Under the pieces are notes generated by a model. It did not search any database. It had not been told where the DNA came from and saw only the letters and a list, made by a program, of their open reading frames with translations. The translations under genes were made by a program, and so were the position numbers. Source: Bacillus massilinigeriensis (GTDB taxonomy: Bacteria > Bacillota > Bacilli > Bacillales > Cytobacillaceae). From it: a stretch of DNA of 64,000 nucleotides. Shown here one piece after another: positions 9,008 through 18,738 of this stretch. The stretch lies in contig NZ_LT630337.1 in the NCBI RefSeq assembly GCF_900117315.1, forward strand, positions 1,580,409-1,644,408. Reading direction: 5' to 3'. Position 1 is the stretch's first letter, and each line of letters begins with the position of its first letter.

Positions 9008-9182
9008 AATCCCTCATTCTTAACTTTTACCACTATTTTAATAGTTATTATATCAACTGTTCATACCATCCCTTTGTTTTCATAAAGTAAGAATCACGGA
9101 ATGTTTTGGAAAGAAGTTAACACGACTTTTTTCCTTAGTGGAATTAAATATCTTACGTTCTCGAATTATGACTCCTCTTGAA

Positions 9183-9953
9183 TTATTGTTCCACATATCC
9201 AAGTCTTGTAGAGATTTTTTTCCCTATGACGATTAACTGATCCTTCAATTCATCCAGCCTATTCGAGGTCATTCTAATGGATGGACCAGAGATGCTTACA
9301 GCTGCAATAGCTTTTCCAAGGTGATCAAAAATGGGGACCGCAATACATATAATCCCATACTCATTTTCTTCCAAATCCAATGCATAACCTTTTTCCTTCA
9401 CTTGAGCCAATTCTTTCATAAATTCATTCTGATTTGTGAAGGTATTGGCTGTATGTACTGGTAGACCTTTTCGATGAATAATTTCCAATGCGGTATTAGA
9501 AGGTAAATTTGCCAATATCGCTTTTCCAACCGATGTACAATGCATTGGGGCTCTTTTTCCAACCCTAGAATGCATCCTTAATGTCTCATTTCCTTCTAAT
9601 TTTTCAATATAGACAACCTCTCCTTGGTCATATACAACAAGATGGATGACTTCATTTGTTTCTGCTTCAAGCTCTTGAAGAAAGGGTCTTGCCTCACTTC
9701 TCAAATCAATTGAATCCAAGAGCTTTGAACTAATTTCTAAAAATTTGTATCCCAGCTTATATCTACCTGATTCAACATCTTGTTCTATATATCCATATTG
9801 GCAAAGTGTAGATAAAATACGATGAACAGAACTCTTATTAATATCAATTTGATTGGCAATCTCAGTTACTCCTAAGCCGCCTCTTTTCGCACTAACCAGT
9901 TGTATTATATCCAATGCGCGACTTACGGATTTGACCATATTTTCTCTGTCCAT
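9183..9953 (-). CDS. IclR-family transcriptional regulator
   Basis: A 256-residue regulator. The N-terminal winged helix (GVTEIANQIDINKSSVHRIL, about residues 28-47) is followed by a C-terminal effector-binding GAF-like domain with the family motifs SVGKAILANLP (about 140-150) and GIICIAVPIFD. IclR proteins respond to small carboxylates such as glyoxylate and pyruvate. The gene ends about 150 bp downstream of nothing else on its strand and lies directly downstream of malate synthase G, so the natural inference is control of glyoxylate/glycolate use, though this is not proven. Confidence 0.92.
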   Translation of the reverse strand: MDRENMVKSVSRALDIIQLVSAKRGGLGVTEIANQIDINKSSVHRILSTLCQYGYIEQDVESGRYKLGYKFLEISSKLLDSIDLRSEARPFLQELEAETNEVIHLVVYDQGEVVYIEKLEGNETLRMHSRVGKRAPMHCTSVGKAILANLPSNTALEIIHRKGLPVHTANTFTNQNEFMKELAQVKEKGYALDLEENEYGIICIAVPIFDHLGKAIAAVSISGPSIRMTSNRLDELKDQLIVIGKKISTRLGYVEQ

Positions 9954-9982
9954 TTTTCTACACCTCTACTGAAATATAAGTC

Positions 9983-9992
9983 TGTTATAACA
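9983..9992. promoter_or_regulatory. Palindrome upstream of the IclR gene
   Basis: TGTTATAACA, a perfect 10-bp palindrome 30 bp upstream of the iclR-type start codon. It is a candidate autoregulatory site. It is short and AT-rich, so chance occurrence is possible. Confidence 0.3.
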
Positions 9993-10019
9993 AATAGTAA
10001 ATGTTTCCTTATTTACTAA

Positions 10020-10092
10020 TAGGGACTTCAAATTAGGTGCCAAACAATTTTATCTAATGCCTAACACCTAACTTGAAATGGCCCCTCTATTT
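10020..10092 (-). terminator. Long hairpin after malate synthase
   Basis: TTCAAATTAGGTG (about 10027-10039) pairs with CACCTAACTTGAA (about 10065-10077) with one mismatch, and AATAGGG outside pairs imperfectly with the CCCCTCTATT side. It sits just past the glcB stop and probably terminates or stabilises that mRNA. Confidence 0.6.
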
Positions 10093-10099
10093 TGTCAAA

Positions 10100-12280
10100 T
10101 TACTGTTTTACTGCAAATTTTGCTTTTGCTTCAATCCTACGGCGATGCAAAATTGGTTCAGTATATCCATTTGGTTGATCATATCCCTTAAAAACTAAAT
10201 CACAGGCTGCTTGGAAGGCAACAGACTCTTCATAATTAGGAGCCATTGGACGATAGTTAGCATCTCCCGCATTTTGCTCATCCACAACGATTGCCATCCG
10301 CTTAAATGTTTCTAATACCTGCTCTTTTGTACTAATTCCATGATGTAGCCAGTTTGCCATATGTTGGCTGGAAATACGAAGAGTAGCACGGTCCTCCATT
10401 AAACCAATATTATTGATATCAGGTACTTTAGAGCAGCCTACACCTTGTTCAACCCAACGCACAACATATCCCAAAATTCCTTGGGCATTGTTATCGAGCT
10501 CTTGTTGGATTTCCTCTGGAGACCAATCTGTATTTTTAGCTACTGGGATTTCAAGAATTCCATTCTTTACATCCTGGACTTCATTTTTCAACTGGTCTTG
10601 CACTTCTTTATAATCTACTTGATGGTAATGTAACGCATGAAGTGTAGCAGCTGTAGGAGAAGGAACCCATGCTGTATTTGCACCAGCTTTTAAATGGCCA
10701 ATTTTTTGTTTCAACATATCTGCCATTAAATCAGGCATTGCCCACATACCTTTTCCAATTTGGGCTTTACCCTGTAATCCCGCAGTTAATCCAACAAAAA
10801 CATTTTGTTTCTCATAGGATTGCAACCATGTGGAATTTTTCATTTCATTTTTGCGAATCATAGGACCCGCTTCCATAGAAGTATGCATTTCATCCCCAGT
10901 ACGATCTAGGAATCCTGTGTTGATAAATACAACCCTATCTTTCACCTCATAAATAGCATTTTTTAAATTTAATGAAGTTCTGCGTTCTTCATCCATAACC
11001 CCAATTTTCAACGTATTTGGTTCTAATCCTAATAAATCCTCTACATGACTAAATACTTCACTAGCGAATGCCACTTCTTTAGAACCGTGCATCTTAGGTT
11101 TTACAATATAGATGGAGCCTTTTTTAGAATTTTGATATTGTCCATTTCCCAGTAGACTATGCTTTGCAATTAAACTAGTGACAACAGCATCCATAATTCC
11201 TTCTGGAACTTCTTTATCTTGACCATATAAAATTGCATTGCTTGTCATTAAATGACCTACATTACGAACAAACATCATAGAGCGACCGGATAATACTAAT
11301 TCCTCACCGTTAGGCGTTGTATATACACGATCAGGATTCATTGTACGAGTCATGGCTTTTCCATCTTTATTAAATGTTGCTGAGATATCACCTTTCATAA
11401 GTCCAAGCCAGTTGCGATAAACATTTACTTTATCTTCTGCATCTACAGCAGCAATGGAATCTTCACAGTCCATTATTGTTGTTGTAGCTGCCTCTAAAAG
11501 AACATCCTTCACACCAGCACTATCTGTTTTTCCAATAGGATGATTAGGATCAATCTGGATTTCAAAATGAAGTCTATTATTGATTAATAATACAGCAGTT
11601 GGATGGTTGGCCTCCCCTTGATATCCAACGAGCTTTGAATCATCTAAAAGACCAGTTACTTCTCCATTAGTTAGAGTAACTGATAGCTTTCCGTTCAAAA
11701 TTTTGTATTCTGCAGCATCTTTATGTGAATGATTTTTTAATGGGGCTGCTTGATCAAGGAAATCTTTTGCAAAGGCAATAACCTTTTCCCCTCGAACTGG
11801 GTTGTAACCACCAGAACGTGTAGCTCCACCTTCCTCACTAATTGCATCCGTTCCATAAAGTGCATCATATAGACTTCCCCAGCGTGCATTAGCTGCATTT
11901 ATTGCATATCGAGCATTATCTATTGGTACGACTAACTGTGGCCCTCCTTGCACAGCTATTTCTTCATCAACATTTTTTGTCGTTATTTGGAAATCTTCTA
12001 CTTCCTTCTCAAGGTAACCAATGCTTTCTAAGAAGGCTTTATACTTTCCAAAATCGAAATTGTCCTTGTTATCCTTATGCCAGTTATTTATTTGCTCTTG
12101 AATTTCATCACGGCGGGCTAATAATTGTACATTCTTTGGTGCCAAATCATGTATGAGTTGATCAAGATCTGCCCAGAATTTTTCAAGATCTACCCCACTT
12201 TCAGGTATTGCTTCTTTGTTAACAAAATCATAAAGAGATGCTGCTACCTGAAGATTACCTACTTTTACATATTCGCTCAT
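10100..12280 (-). CDS. glcB: Malate synthase G
   Basis: A 726-residue enzyme, the typical length for the monomeric G isoform, condensing glyoxylate with acetyl-CoA to malate. Family blocks are plentiful: [20 protein letters not shown], the [20 protein letters not shown] active-site stretch, [47 protein letters not shown] and the C-terminal [24 protein letters not shown] stands upstream of the ATG. No isocitrate lyase gene is in view, so glyoxylate may come from glycolate or another source. Being next to an IclR regulator fits carbon-source control. Confidence 0.97.
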   Translation of the reverse strand: MSEYVKVGNLQVAASLYDFVNKEAIPESGVDLEKFWADLDQLIHDLAPKNVQLLARRDEIQEQINNWHKDNKDNFDFGKYKAFLESIGYLEKEVEDFQITTKNVDEEIAVQGGPQLVVPIDNARYAINAANARWGSLYDALYGTDAISEEGGATRSGGYNPVRGEKVIAFAKDFLDQAAPLKNHSHKDAAEYKILNGKLSVTLTNGEVTGLLDDSKLVGYQGEANHPTAVLLINNRLHFEIQIDPNHPIGKTDSAGVKDVLLEAATTTIMDCEDSIAAVDAEDKVNVYRNWLGLMKGDISATFNKDGKAMTRTMNPDRVYTTPNGEELVLSGRSMMFVRNVGHLMTSNAILYGQDKEVPEGIMDAVVTSLIAKHSLLGNGQYQNSKKGSIYIVKPKMHGSKEVAFASEVFSHVEDLLGLEPNTLKIGVMDEERRTSLNLKNAIYEVKDRVVFINTGFLDRTGDEMHTSMEAGPMIRKNEMKNSTWLQSYEKQNVFVGLTAGLQGKAQIGKGMWAMPDLMADMLKQKIGHLKAGANTAWVPSPTAATLHALHYHQVDYKEVQDQLKNEVQDVKNGILEIPVAKNTDWSPEEIQQELDNNAQGILGYVVRWVEQGVGCSKVPDINNIGLMEDRATLRISSQHMANWLHHGISTKEQVLETFKRMAIVVDEQNAGDANYRPMAPNYEESVAFQAACDLVFKGYDQPNGYTEPILHRRRIEAKAKFAVKQ

Positions 12281-12555
12281 CTGAATAATTCCTCCTAAAC
12301 CCCAAAATTTCGTTTGAAAACAACATTTGTATTAGTACGTAGGCTGATATGATGAATGACCATTCTTGTTTGCTATTACAAAACGCTGTTTCATATAATT
12401 ATAAAAAAATAATATCATGGATCATTTTCTTGTTCAATCATTTTGTGAATTTTCTATATATTATTTCGTTAATGAAATGGCCTATTGATAATTTGATATA
12501 AAAATGATATCATAACGATAACAAATAAATATTATTAAAAAAGGTGGGAAACGCC
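12281..12555. other. Divergent intergenic region between glcB and an SPFH gene
   Basis: About 275 bp, strongly AT-rich. It must hold the glcB promoter (minus) and the promoter of the SPFH gene (plus). AAAGGTGGG (12539-12547) is the ribosome binding site of the latter. I could not assign either promoter with confidence. Confidence 0.4.
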
Positions 12556-13422
12556 ATGCAAGAGAAGAATATATTTAAAGTCAATGGTTATATCGGTGTT
12601 GTTTTGGCCATCATTTTAGCAGCTGTGGCTGCCTTTTGCTTTAGAGAATTTTACTTCTCGGAAAGTATTGTCATGCTCGTTTTAACCATAGTTTTTGCTT
12701 TAATTTTCTTGGTTGTTGCCTCAGGTTTTTCGGTTATTCAACCCAATCAAGCAAAGGTTTTCACTCTTTTCGGAAACTATTTAGGTGTCATTAAGCAGGA
12801 AGGTTTCTGGTTGACTATACCGTTAACTAATCGTAATAAAGTATCTCTTCGCGTTATCAACTTTAATAGTGACAAATTAAAGGTTAATGATTTGGAAGGG
12901 AATCCGATAGAAATTGCGGCAGTAGTCGTATATAAAGTAATCAACTCTGCAAAAGCGGTATTTGATGTAGAGGATTACCATGAATTTGTCCACACTCAAA
13001 GTGAAACAGGATTGCGGCATATTGCGAGTCAATATCCATACGACAACTTTAACAATGATTATGAGATTTCTCTTAGACAGCATTCTGATGAGGTGGGTGA
13101 TGAGCTAACGAGGGATTTACAGAGAAGATTATCTGTTGCAGGTGTAGAAATTATTGAAGCTAGAATCATGCATCTTGCCTATTCAAGTGAAATTGCCTCC
13201 TCCATGCTTCAAAGGCAGCAAGCTAAGGCTGTACTAGCTGCACGTAAGGTTATTGTAGACGGTGCAGTATCTATGGTAAAATCAGCTATTGACCAACTAA
13301 GCTCAGAAGGTGTAGTTGATTTAGATGAAGAAAAGAAGGCACAAATGGTTAATAATTTAATGGTTGCATTAGTTTCCGAAAAAGGAAATCAGCCAATTGT
13401 GAATACTGGTACCATTTATTAA
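12556..13422 (+). CDS. SPFH/band 7 domain membrane protein
   Basis: A 288-residue protein with two N-terminal membrane helices (about residues 12-30 and 37-58) followed by a band 7 domain that starts at VIQPNQAKVFTLFGNYLGVIK and runs to about residue 240 (VAGVEIIEARIMHLAYS, then a helical coiled-coil tail). Proteins of this class build membrane microdomain scaffolds. ATG 12556 is chosen over a GTG 12 bp upstream because that GTG lies inside the ribosome binding site. A ribbon-helix-helix gene follows after 12 nt and is probably co-transcribed. Confidence 0.88.
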   Translation: MQEKNIFKVNGYIGVVLAIILAAVAAFCFREFYFSESIVMLVLTIVFALIFLVVASGFSVIQPNQAKVFTLFGNYLGVIKQEGFWLTIPLTNRNKVSLRVINFNSDKLKVNDLEGNPIEIAAVVVYKVINSAKAVFDVEDYHEFVHTQSETGLRHIASQYPYDNFNNDYEISLRQHSDEVGDELTRDLQRRLSVAGVEIIEARIMHLAYSSEIASSMLQRQQAKAVLAARKVIVDGAVSMVKSAIDQLSSEGVVDLDEEKKAQMVNNLMVALVSEKGNQPIVNTGTIY

Positions 13423-13434
13423 GGTTGTGATAAT

Positions 13435-13590
13435 GTGGCTGAAAAAAAACGCTTCTTGCTCCGTATCGATCCAAAAATCTATGATGCAATAGAGAAATGG
13501 TCAGACGATGAATTACGCAGCGTAAATGCCCAAATTGAAATACTATTAAAAAAGGCACTTAAAGAGGCAGGAAGGATAAAGAAAGAATAA
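13435..13590 (+). CDS. Small ribbon-helix-helix (Arc-like) protein
   Basis: A 51-residue basic protein starting at GTG 13435. The sequence KKRFLLRIDPKIYDAIEKWS then NAQIEILLKKALKEAG is the strand-helix-helix pattern of Arc/MetJ-type DNA-binding proteins; the RFLLRI strand would enter the major groove. AAGG of the ribosome binding site lies at the end of the SPFH stop. A toxin partner is not seen on either side, so it is more likely a regulator or membrane-protein accessory than an antitoxin. Confidence 0.75.
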   Translation: MAEKKRFLLRIDPKIYDAIEKWSDDELRSVNAQIEILLKKALKEAGRIKKE

Positions 13591-13692
13591 TCTGACTACA
13601 ACTTGTTGATTCACACCCCATTTCCCGAGAAATGACGAAATTTGTAGGAACCAGTAATTTACAATTTCTCTTCATTTCTTGATAAGAGCTGG

Positions 13693-13752
13693 ACAAAAAA
13701 AAGGAGGCAGACCCAATAGTCTAACGATTAGGGAGCAGCCTCCTTTTTTTGT
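13693..13752 (+). terminator. Large terminator hairpin after the SPFH/RHH pair
   Basis: AAAAAAAGGAGGC pairs with GCCTCCTTTTTTT across a roughly 30-nt apical segment. Both flanks are A/T runs, so it can act in both directions and could also serve the minus-strand gene at 13821. Confidence 0.9.
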
Positions 13753-13820
13753 TAAATCAATTTTTGAAACTGTCTGTTGATTGGAAAGATGTATTTTCCC
13801 TTTCCTTGAGCCCTTAAATT

Positions 13821-14402
13821 TTATTTTTCATTTTCCTCTTCTACTAGCTGATCCACTAGCTTTTCAGCCGCTCTCCTATATAAATTGCTGATATTTACAA
13901 GTGAAGCAATCAATAGAAATCTTTTAAAGTAATCGGATTCATTGTTCTCCCAATTCATTACTTCTTTAGTCGACTCATTTGCACGCTCTATAATATCCTC
14001 TTTGAAATTATTGGCATTCTTCTTCGCCAAATTAAGGTAACTATCGTATAATTCCTCAAGGTTTAAATTCCCTTTTAAAAATCTTTTGTTCACTCCATCA
14101 AGTGTAGACTTAATATCATTGATTGAGAGAACCCCTTTCAATTGATAGATTAAACTAATCAGGATGAGATGATCCTTAGAATATTTTTTATTTTTAATTG
14201 GAATAAACAATTTCCCTTTTGCATAGTTGTTTATCATAGTTTTGGTTAAGACCTTTTCATTACTATCCCGCTTTGAACCACTATAAATATTTTCAAACAA
14301 TTGAATTACTTGATCCATATAAAGATCAATATCAGGGATATCTTCTAAAGTAATTTGATTTTCTAACCCAAGGTCCTCAATTAAATGATGTATATTTTCC
14401 AT
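13821..14402 (-). CDS. DUF1836 protein
   Basis: A protein of about 193 residues. The block LTKTMINNYAKGKLFIPIKNKKYSKDHL is the recognisable core of DUF1836, a MerR-like helix-turn-helix family of Firmicutes with no settled function. The second ATG (14402) is preferred since AGGA lies 6 nt before it. No neighbour suggests a pathway. The hemolysin III gene is divergent. Confidence 0.65.
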   Translation of the reverse strand: MENIHHLIEDLGLENQITLEDIPDIDLYMDQVIQLFENIYSGSKRDSNEKVLTKTMINNYAKGKLFIPIKNKKYSKDHLILISLIYQLKGVLSINDIKSTLDGVNKRFLKGNLNLEELYDSYLNLAKKNANNFKEDIIERANESTKEVMNWENNESDYFKRFLLIASLVNISNLYRRAAEKLVDQLVEEENEK

Positions 14403-14540
14403 AATCATTCCTCAATCACAAATTATTTTTTCTTATATTTTATCCTAACAAATTTTATATGTAAATATTGACTACTTAACGCAATGTGTATATTATTATA
14501 AGTAGTTATCAAAACTATATATCATAACAGGAGGATTCCT

Positions 14541-15188
14541 ATGAAATTATATATACGAGAACCAGTCAATGGATTAACACATTTAGCAGGTGCTATATTG
14601 TCTTTTATTGCTTTACTGGCAATGGTAATTAAGGCCTCGATGACAACTGAATCCCCACTAGCTATTACATCTGTCATCATTTTTGGAATAAGTATGATTT
14701 TGCTTTATTCGGCTTCAGCAACCTACCATATGGTCATAGCTAATGATGGCATTATTGCCTTTTTAAGAAGATTGGACCATTCCATGATATTCATTCTAAT
14801 TGCGGGGACATATACGCCTTTTTGTCTCATCACTCTTAATGGGATGACAGGCTGGGTTCTCTTTTCCATTATTACGGCTATTGCCTTATTTGGAATTATC
14901 TTTAAAATGATCTGGTTTCACTGTCCAAGGTGGCTATCTACAGCCCTCTACATCGCCATGGGCTGGATGATTATCTTTGCCTTTTCACCATTGGCAGCAA
15001 GAATTGATTCCATAGGATTATTCCTGCTAATTCTTGGTGGTGTGTTATATACGATTGGGGGAGTGATTTACGGAATAAAGCCAAAATTTCTACCATTAAA
15101 GCATCTTGGCTTTCATGAAATCTTCCATATTTTCATACTTCTTGGTAGTTTAGCTCATTTCTTATCTGTTTATCTTTATGTCATTTAA
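14541..15188 (+). CDS. Hemolysin III / PAQR-family membrane protein
   Basis: A 215-residue protein with seven membrane helices. Family motifs are REPVNGLTHLAGAILS at the N-terminus, SASATYHM, LDHSMIFILIAGTYTPF (about 80-96) and HEIFHIFILLGSLAHF near the C-terminus. The His residues in the second and last motifs are the conserved metal ligands of the PAQR superfamily. The name hemolysin III is historical, and in Bacillus the role is unknown. AGGAGG precedes the ATG. Confidence 0.93.
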   Translation: MKLYIREPVNGLTHLAGAILSFIALLAMVIKASMTTESPLAITSVIIFGISMILLYSASATYHMVIANDGIIAFLRRLDHSMIFILIAGTYTPFCLITLNGMTGWVLFSIITAIALFGIIFKMIWFHCPRWLSTALYIAMGWMIIFAFSPLAARIDSIGLFLLILGGVLYTIGGVIYGIKPKFLPLKHLGFHEIFHIFILLGSLAHFLSVYLYVI

Positions 15189-15207
15189 TCAAATGAATAT
15201 TTCCACT

Positions 15208-15241
15208 AAAAAAAAGGGACAAAATTCTTGTCCCTTTTTCT
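15208..15241. terminator. Bidirectional terminator between convergent genes
   Basis: AAAAAGGGACAA pairs with TTGTCCCTTTTT with a 5-nt loop and has A/T runs on both sides. It lies between hemolysin III (plus) and the EamA gene (minus). Confidence 0.93.
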
Positions 15242-15269
15242 TTTAACCGTGTACTTTCCTTCAGCATTT

Positions 15270-15695
15270 TTAGTTAAGAGCAGTTAAGATGACTCCTAAC
15301 GTTATCAATAAAACCCCAATTCCATTAATAAAACTTATCTTTTCACCTAAGAACAAAATAGCTAGTATTGTCGCAATTACTACACTCAACTTATCAATCG
15401 GCGCAACCTGTGATACCTTCCCCACTTTAATTGCTAAAAAGTAAAACAGCCAAGAGGTTGCTCCCGCCACGCCACTTAGAGAAATAAACAGAATGGCCTT
15501 CTTCTCTCCAATAATATCTGGAATCTTACCTAGGTTTCCTTGGAAAGCGACAACACCTACTAAAAATATTGCCATGATGATCGCTCTAATGGCTGTAGCC
15601 GTATTTGCATCAATATTTTGTAAGCCTATTTTACCGAAAATAGAGACCAAAGCAGCAGATACTGCTGAGAGAATAGCAAATAATAACCATGACAC
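15270..15695 (-). CDS. Single-repeat EamA/DMT-type transporter
   Basis: About 141 residues with five hydrophobic helices ending in FLGEKISFINGIGVLLITLGVIL, the conserved end of an EamA repeat. Most DMT carriers have two such repeats. Half-size members work as dimers. An upstream TTG (15704) directly abuts GAGGAG (15705-15710), so TTG 15698 or GTG 15695 is the better start. It lies 32 nt past the helicase stop and may be transcribed with it. Substrate unknown. Confidence 0.82.
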   Translation of the reverse strand: MSWLLFAILSAVSAALVSIFGKIGLQNIDANTATAIRAIIMAIFLVGVVAFQGNLGKIPDIIGEKKAILFISLSGVAGATSWLFYFLAIKVGKVSQVAPIDKLSVVIATILAILFLGEKISFINGIGVLLITLGVILTALN

Positions 15696-15727
15696 CAATA
15701 TCAACTCCTCTAATTAATCGCTTTCCT

Positions 15728-18295
15728 TTAATGTGTGTGATAACGTCTTTTATATCGGAGCGAATGACATGCATCACAAATAGGGAAAGCAAAATCAGGA
15801 GGAAGATTTCGACCACATCTTTTGCATTTTTTCTTATAATTTTTTATTTCGGTTGTTAAAGATTCATTTGTATCATTGCTAATTTCATCCCTTACTCTTT
15901 CCCAGTATATGGCTTCTGTCCGTCGATCAAGCCGATACAAAAATAATAAGTGAAGACCAATTGCTTTATAAGAGAGCTCTAGCTCCTCAAGAGAACGCTT
16001 CTTTATGATTGGCTCAGGCAGTTCACTTCCTTCAATAATTGCCTTCATAGATTCAAGCCATTGCTTAGTTAACCCGGGGTCTTTAGTTGAGAAGGGGAGA
16101 TGTAAGAATCCATAAAGATCCATCATCGAAACTCGGGCTTCAATTTCTGTGTTTCGAACCAATTCATAAAGCTCTTTTTCTTGCATAAGGGTTGCTTTCG
16201 ATGTACCTTTTGGATTCTCAAATTTATCCCACAACTCAAAGAACTCACCTAAATGATGATAATATTTTTGGAACTTTTCAAATACGGTATTCGTTGGGGC
16301 AATGGTGAAACTTCCAATTGGCTGGTCCACCTGCTGTAAGAGCTCCCTCATGATCTTAATATCTTTGGTAAAGGCAACCTTCCCAATATCATAGATTCCC
16401 TTTCTTCCAGCTCGACCAGCTATTTGTTTAACCTCTTGTGAAGTTAATCGTCTCCTCCTTGTTCCATCAAACTTCTCATTTTCTAAAAATACTATTCGAC
16501 GGATAGGTAAATTAACACCCATCCCGATTGCGTCAGTAGATACGACGACTGTCGTTTCGCCTTCAATAAATCGTTGAATTTGTTTTTTTCTTGTTTCGGG
16601 AGGCATACTTCCGTAAATCATACTTACTTTGTAACGCTTGTTTTGAAGTTTTGAAGCAGTTTCTAAGACATTCTTTCTTGAGAAACAGACAAGGGCATCC
16701 CCTTTTTTCGTTGATTGTAGTTGAAATTCAGTTGTCTCAACCATAAGCGGTATATCACGACTATATTCATGGAGCTCAATATGTGAATCCCCCAATAATT
16801 GAAGCAATAGATCTTTAATGTTCCTGCTACCAATAATATGGACTTCTCGTGCTTTTGCTTTCGTTATGGCTTTATACCAAGAAAATCCTCGTTCCTGGTC
16901 TGCAATCATTTGTGCTTCATCAATGACTACACAATCGTAATCATCCTTTTCATGAAACATTTCTACTGTACAGGCAATATGGGTTGCATCTGGAATCATT
17001 TTTTCCTCTTCTCCTGTTTTCAAAGAGCAAGGAATGCCTTCATTGTTCAACTTATCATATACCTCTAAGGCCAGGAGCCTTAGAGGGGCGAGATATAAAC
17101 CACTATTTGCCTGTTTCATTCGTTCAAGAGCATCATGTGTTTTCCCGGTATTTGTTTCTCCAATATGAAGAATGTAGTGAGTGGAGGTATTAAGCGATAG
17201 ACTGTACTCTTGGCCAAATACATCGTTTAAAATCCTTACCTCTTCCTCTTTTTTCCTTCGTTCTTCTTCCATTTCCAAAGCCTTTCTTTGCTCCCATTCG
17301 GCACGTTGTCTTTCGTAAATTATCTGGTGTTCCACCGTTTCAAATGGGATTTCCGAAACTGATAGTAGGTCTGAAAGGTATTCATCCTGAACATTAATGA
17401 AGAAATCATCAGCTAATTCAAAAAGCAAGTCTTCAAGCATTTCCATTAATATACTGGTTGAAAGGGCTTCACCTGTTGCTTTTTTATACAAATCATTCAT
17501 TTCATGATTGGACTTTATGAGATAATCTGGAACATAGTCAAACAGATATCGAACAATCAATCTTTCATAAATAAAGTAATAACTTTCATACTCGTAATAG
17601 GTTCGTCCCCAATTCACTGTTTGATGAACATCACCTGTAAGCTCATCTAAAAAATCAGATACCTTTTTATAATCTGCTGAAATAAAAGGATCTTCCTGAA
17701 TCAATTTTTCCTCAAGACGTTCTGGTTCAATGGAACGATACCTTGTATTGTATTTCAAATCATGGGCTAATTGCTTCCCAACTTGATACCGAATATACAC
17801 ATAATACTGTTCAATATTGTTATCAATTGATTCTATTACAGCCTCTTCAATTTTTTCTTGAATCCCCCTTCTTTTTTCTTCAAGAATTCTTTCTGCCTCT
17901 CTTTGTTTATAAAGCTCCCTTGCCTTTATGTATTGCTTTGTCCACTCTTCTCCACTTGTTTGGAAGGTCTCAATTACCCACTTTTTAACATCAAACGCAG
18001 GATAACTCCTCATCTCGGTCCGAAAAAGCTTGTTAATTATTTTCCTATCAATTCCTTCGACCACAAAGCCCTTTTTACTTAAATATTCTTTTTTTTCGGC
18101 TTTTGAAATATCATTGGTTGCTTTATTTACCCATACATTCATCCAAATTTGATCCATATAGCTACTTCTTTGTTCAAGATAAGCCTCGAATGATGGGATA
18201 TTTTCTTTACTACCTAAAAATTTATTGATATCCTCTATTATTTTTGTTTTCGTCTTCTCTACTGCAATAGGAAATATATTGATTAACTTACTCAT
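15728..18295 (-). CDS. Suv3-like ATP-dependent RNA helicase with C-terminal zinc ribbon
   Basis: An 855-residue superfamily 2 helicase. A helical N-terminal half (about 1-370) contains a Glu/Lys-rich coiled stretch. Motif I is GETNTGKT, close to the GPTNSGKT of Suv3; motif II is DEAQ; motif VI is QIAGRAGRKG. A C-terminal CKRCG...CDACH four-cysteine ribbon follows. ATG 18293-18295 is preferred, with AAAGGAG six nt upstream. Suv3 relatives work in RNA decay, partnered by an exonuclease in mitochondria. Whether this protein joins a Bacillus degradosome is unknown. Confidence 0.85.
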   Translation of the reverse strand: MSKLINIFPIAVEKTKTKIIEDINKFLGSKENIPSFEAYLEQRSSYMDQIWMNVWVNKATNDISKAEKKEYLSKKGFVVEGIDRKIINKLFRTEMRSYPAFDVKKWVIETFQTSGEEWTKQYIKARELYKQREAERILEEKRRGIQEKIEEAVIESIDNNIEQYYVYIRYQVGKQLAHDLKYNTRYRSIEPERLEEKLIQEDPFISADYKKVSDFLDELTGDVHQTVNWGRTYYEYESYYFIYERLIVRYLFDYVPDYLIKSNHEMNDLYKKATGEALSTSILMEMLEDLLFELADDFFINVQDEYLSDLLSVSEIPFETVEHQIIYERQRAEWEQRKALEMEEERRKKEEEVRILNDVFGQEYSLSLNTSTHYILHIGETNTGKTHDALERMKQANSGLYLAPLRLLALEVYDKLNNEGIPCSLKTGEEEKMIPDATHIACTVEMFHEKDDYDCVVIDEAQMIADQERGFSWYKAITKAKAREVHIIGSRNIKDLLLQLLGDSHIELHEYSRDIPLMVETTEFQLQSTKKGDALVCFSRKNVLETASKLQNKRYKVSMIYGSMPPETRKKQIQRFIEGETTVVVSTDAIGMGVNLPIRRIVFLENEKFDGTRRRRLTSQEVKQIAGRAGRKGIYDIGKVAFTKDIKIMRELLQQVDQPIGSFTIAPTNTVFEKFQKYYHHLGEFFELWDKFENPKGTSKATLMQEKELYELVRNTEIEARVSMMDLYGFLHLPFSTKDPGLTKQWLESMKAIIEGSELPEPIIKKRSLEELELSYKAIGLHLLFLYRLDRRTEAIYWERVRDEISNDTNESLTTEIKNYKKKCKRCGRNLPPDFAFPICDACHSLRYKRRYHTH

Positions 18296-18364
18296 TGGTT
18301 TCTCCTTTAATAAGAGTTTCAATTTAAGTATATTCGTATGATTTGCTTTTTCCACTCATTTATC

Positions 18365-18560
18365 CCGCCTTAACGGGCAGTAACACCCCCACCTCAGGAT
18401 TTTTGAGTATGCAAAGAGGATAGGTGGGGGATCAACTGTCCGTTAATGTCCGATTGGTTCAACAAAAATCAGTGGAGGATGAAGTCAACTAAAAACACCT
18501 GATCCTGTGGAAACGTCGACACTAGCACATCCTGTGCGTCAAAAAACACCCACTGATGAA
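18365..18560. repeat. Structured non-coding element with nested inverted repeats
   Basis: This block has no open frame, but dense pairing. CCCCCACCT (18386-18394) pairs perfectly with AGGTGGGGG (18422-18430). Outside it TTAACGGGCAGT (18370-18381) pairs with ACTGTCCGTTAA (18435-18446). Further right GCACA/TGTGC make a tight 3-nt-loop hairpin near 18525-18537, and ATCAGTGG (about 18468-18475) pairs with CCACTGAT (about 18550-18557). Local G+C is clearly above the flanks. It looks like a dispersed palindromic element or structured RNA. The strand is undetermined. Confidence 0.6.
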
Positions 18561-18693
18561 ATTTTCACTTTATCCTTAGCTTGAATATTTGAGTCATATC
18601 CTTCATACCTTTGTTACTTTATCCCTTTCTGCTATTTATCCATGTTTCATTTATAAAATTGTTTATCAAAAATTGGTTGTGGAACACGAAAAA

Positions 18694-18725
18694 AAACAGC
18701 TAATATTTTTTATCAGCTGTTTTAA
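18694..18725 (-). terminator. Terminator of the metal/Fnr/flavodoxin operon
   Basis: AAAACAGCT pairs with AGCTGTTTT across a 13-nt loop, 14 nt past the flavodoxin stop, with T residues following on the minus strand. Confidence 0.85.
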
Positions 18726-18738
18726 TAATATAAGAATG

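Noticed and set aside
13435-13590. Ribbon-helix-helix protein as antitoxin
   Set aside because: No toxin-sized gene adjoins it, and the upstream neighbour is an SPFH protein.
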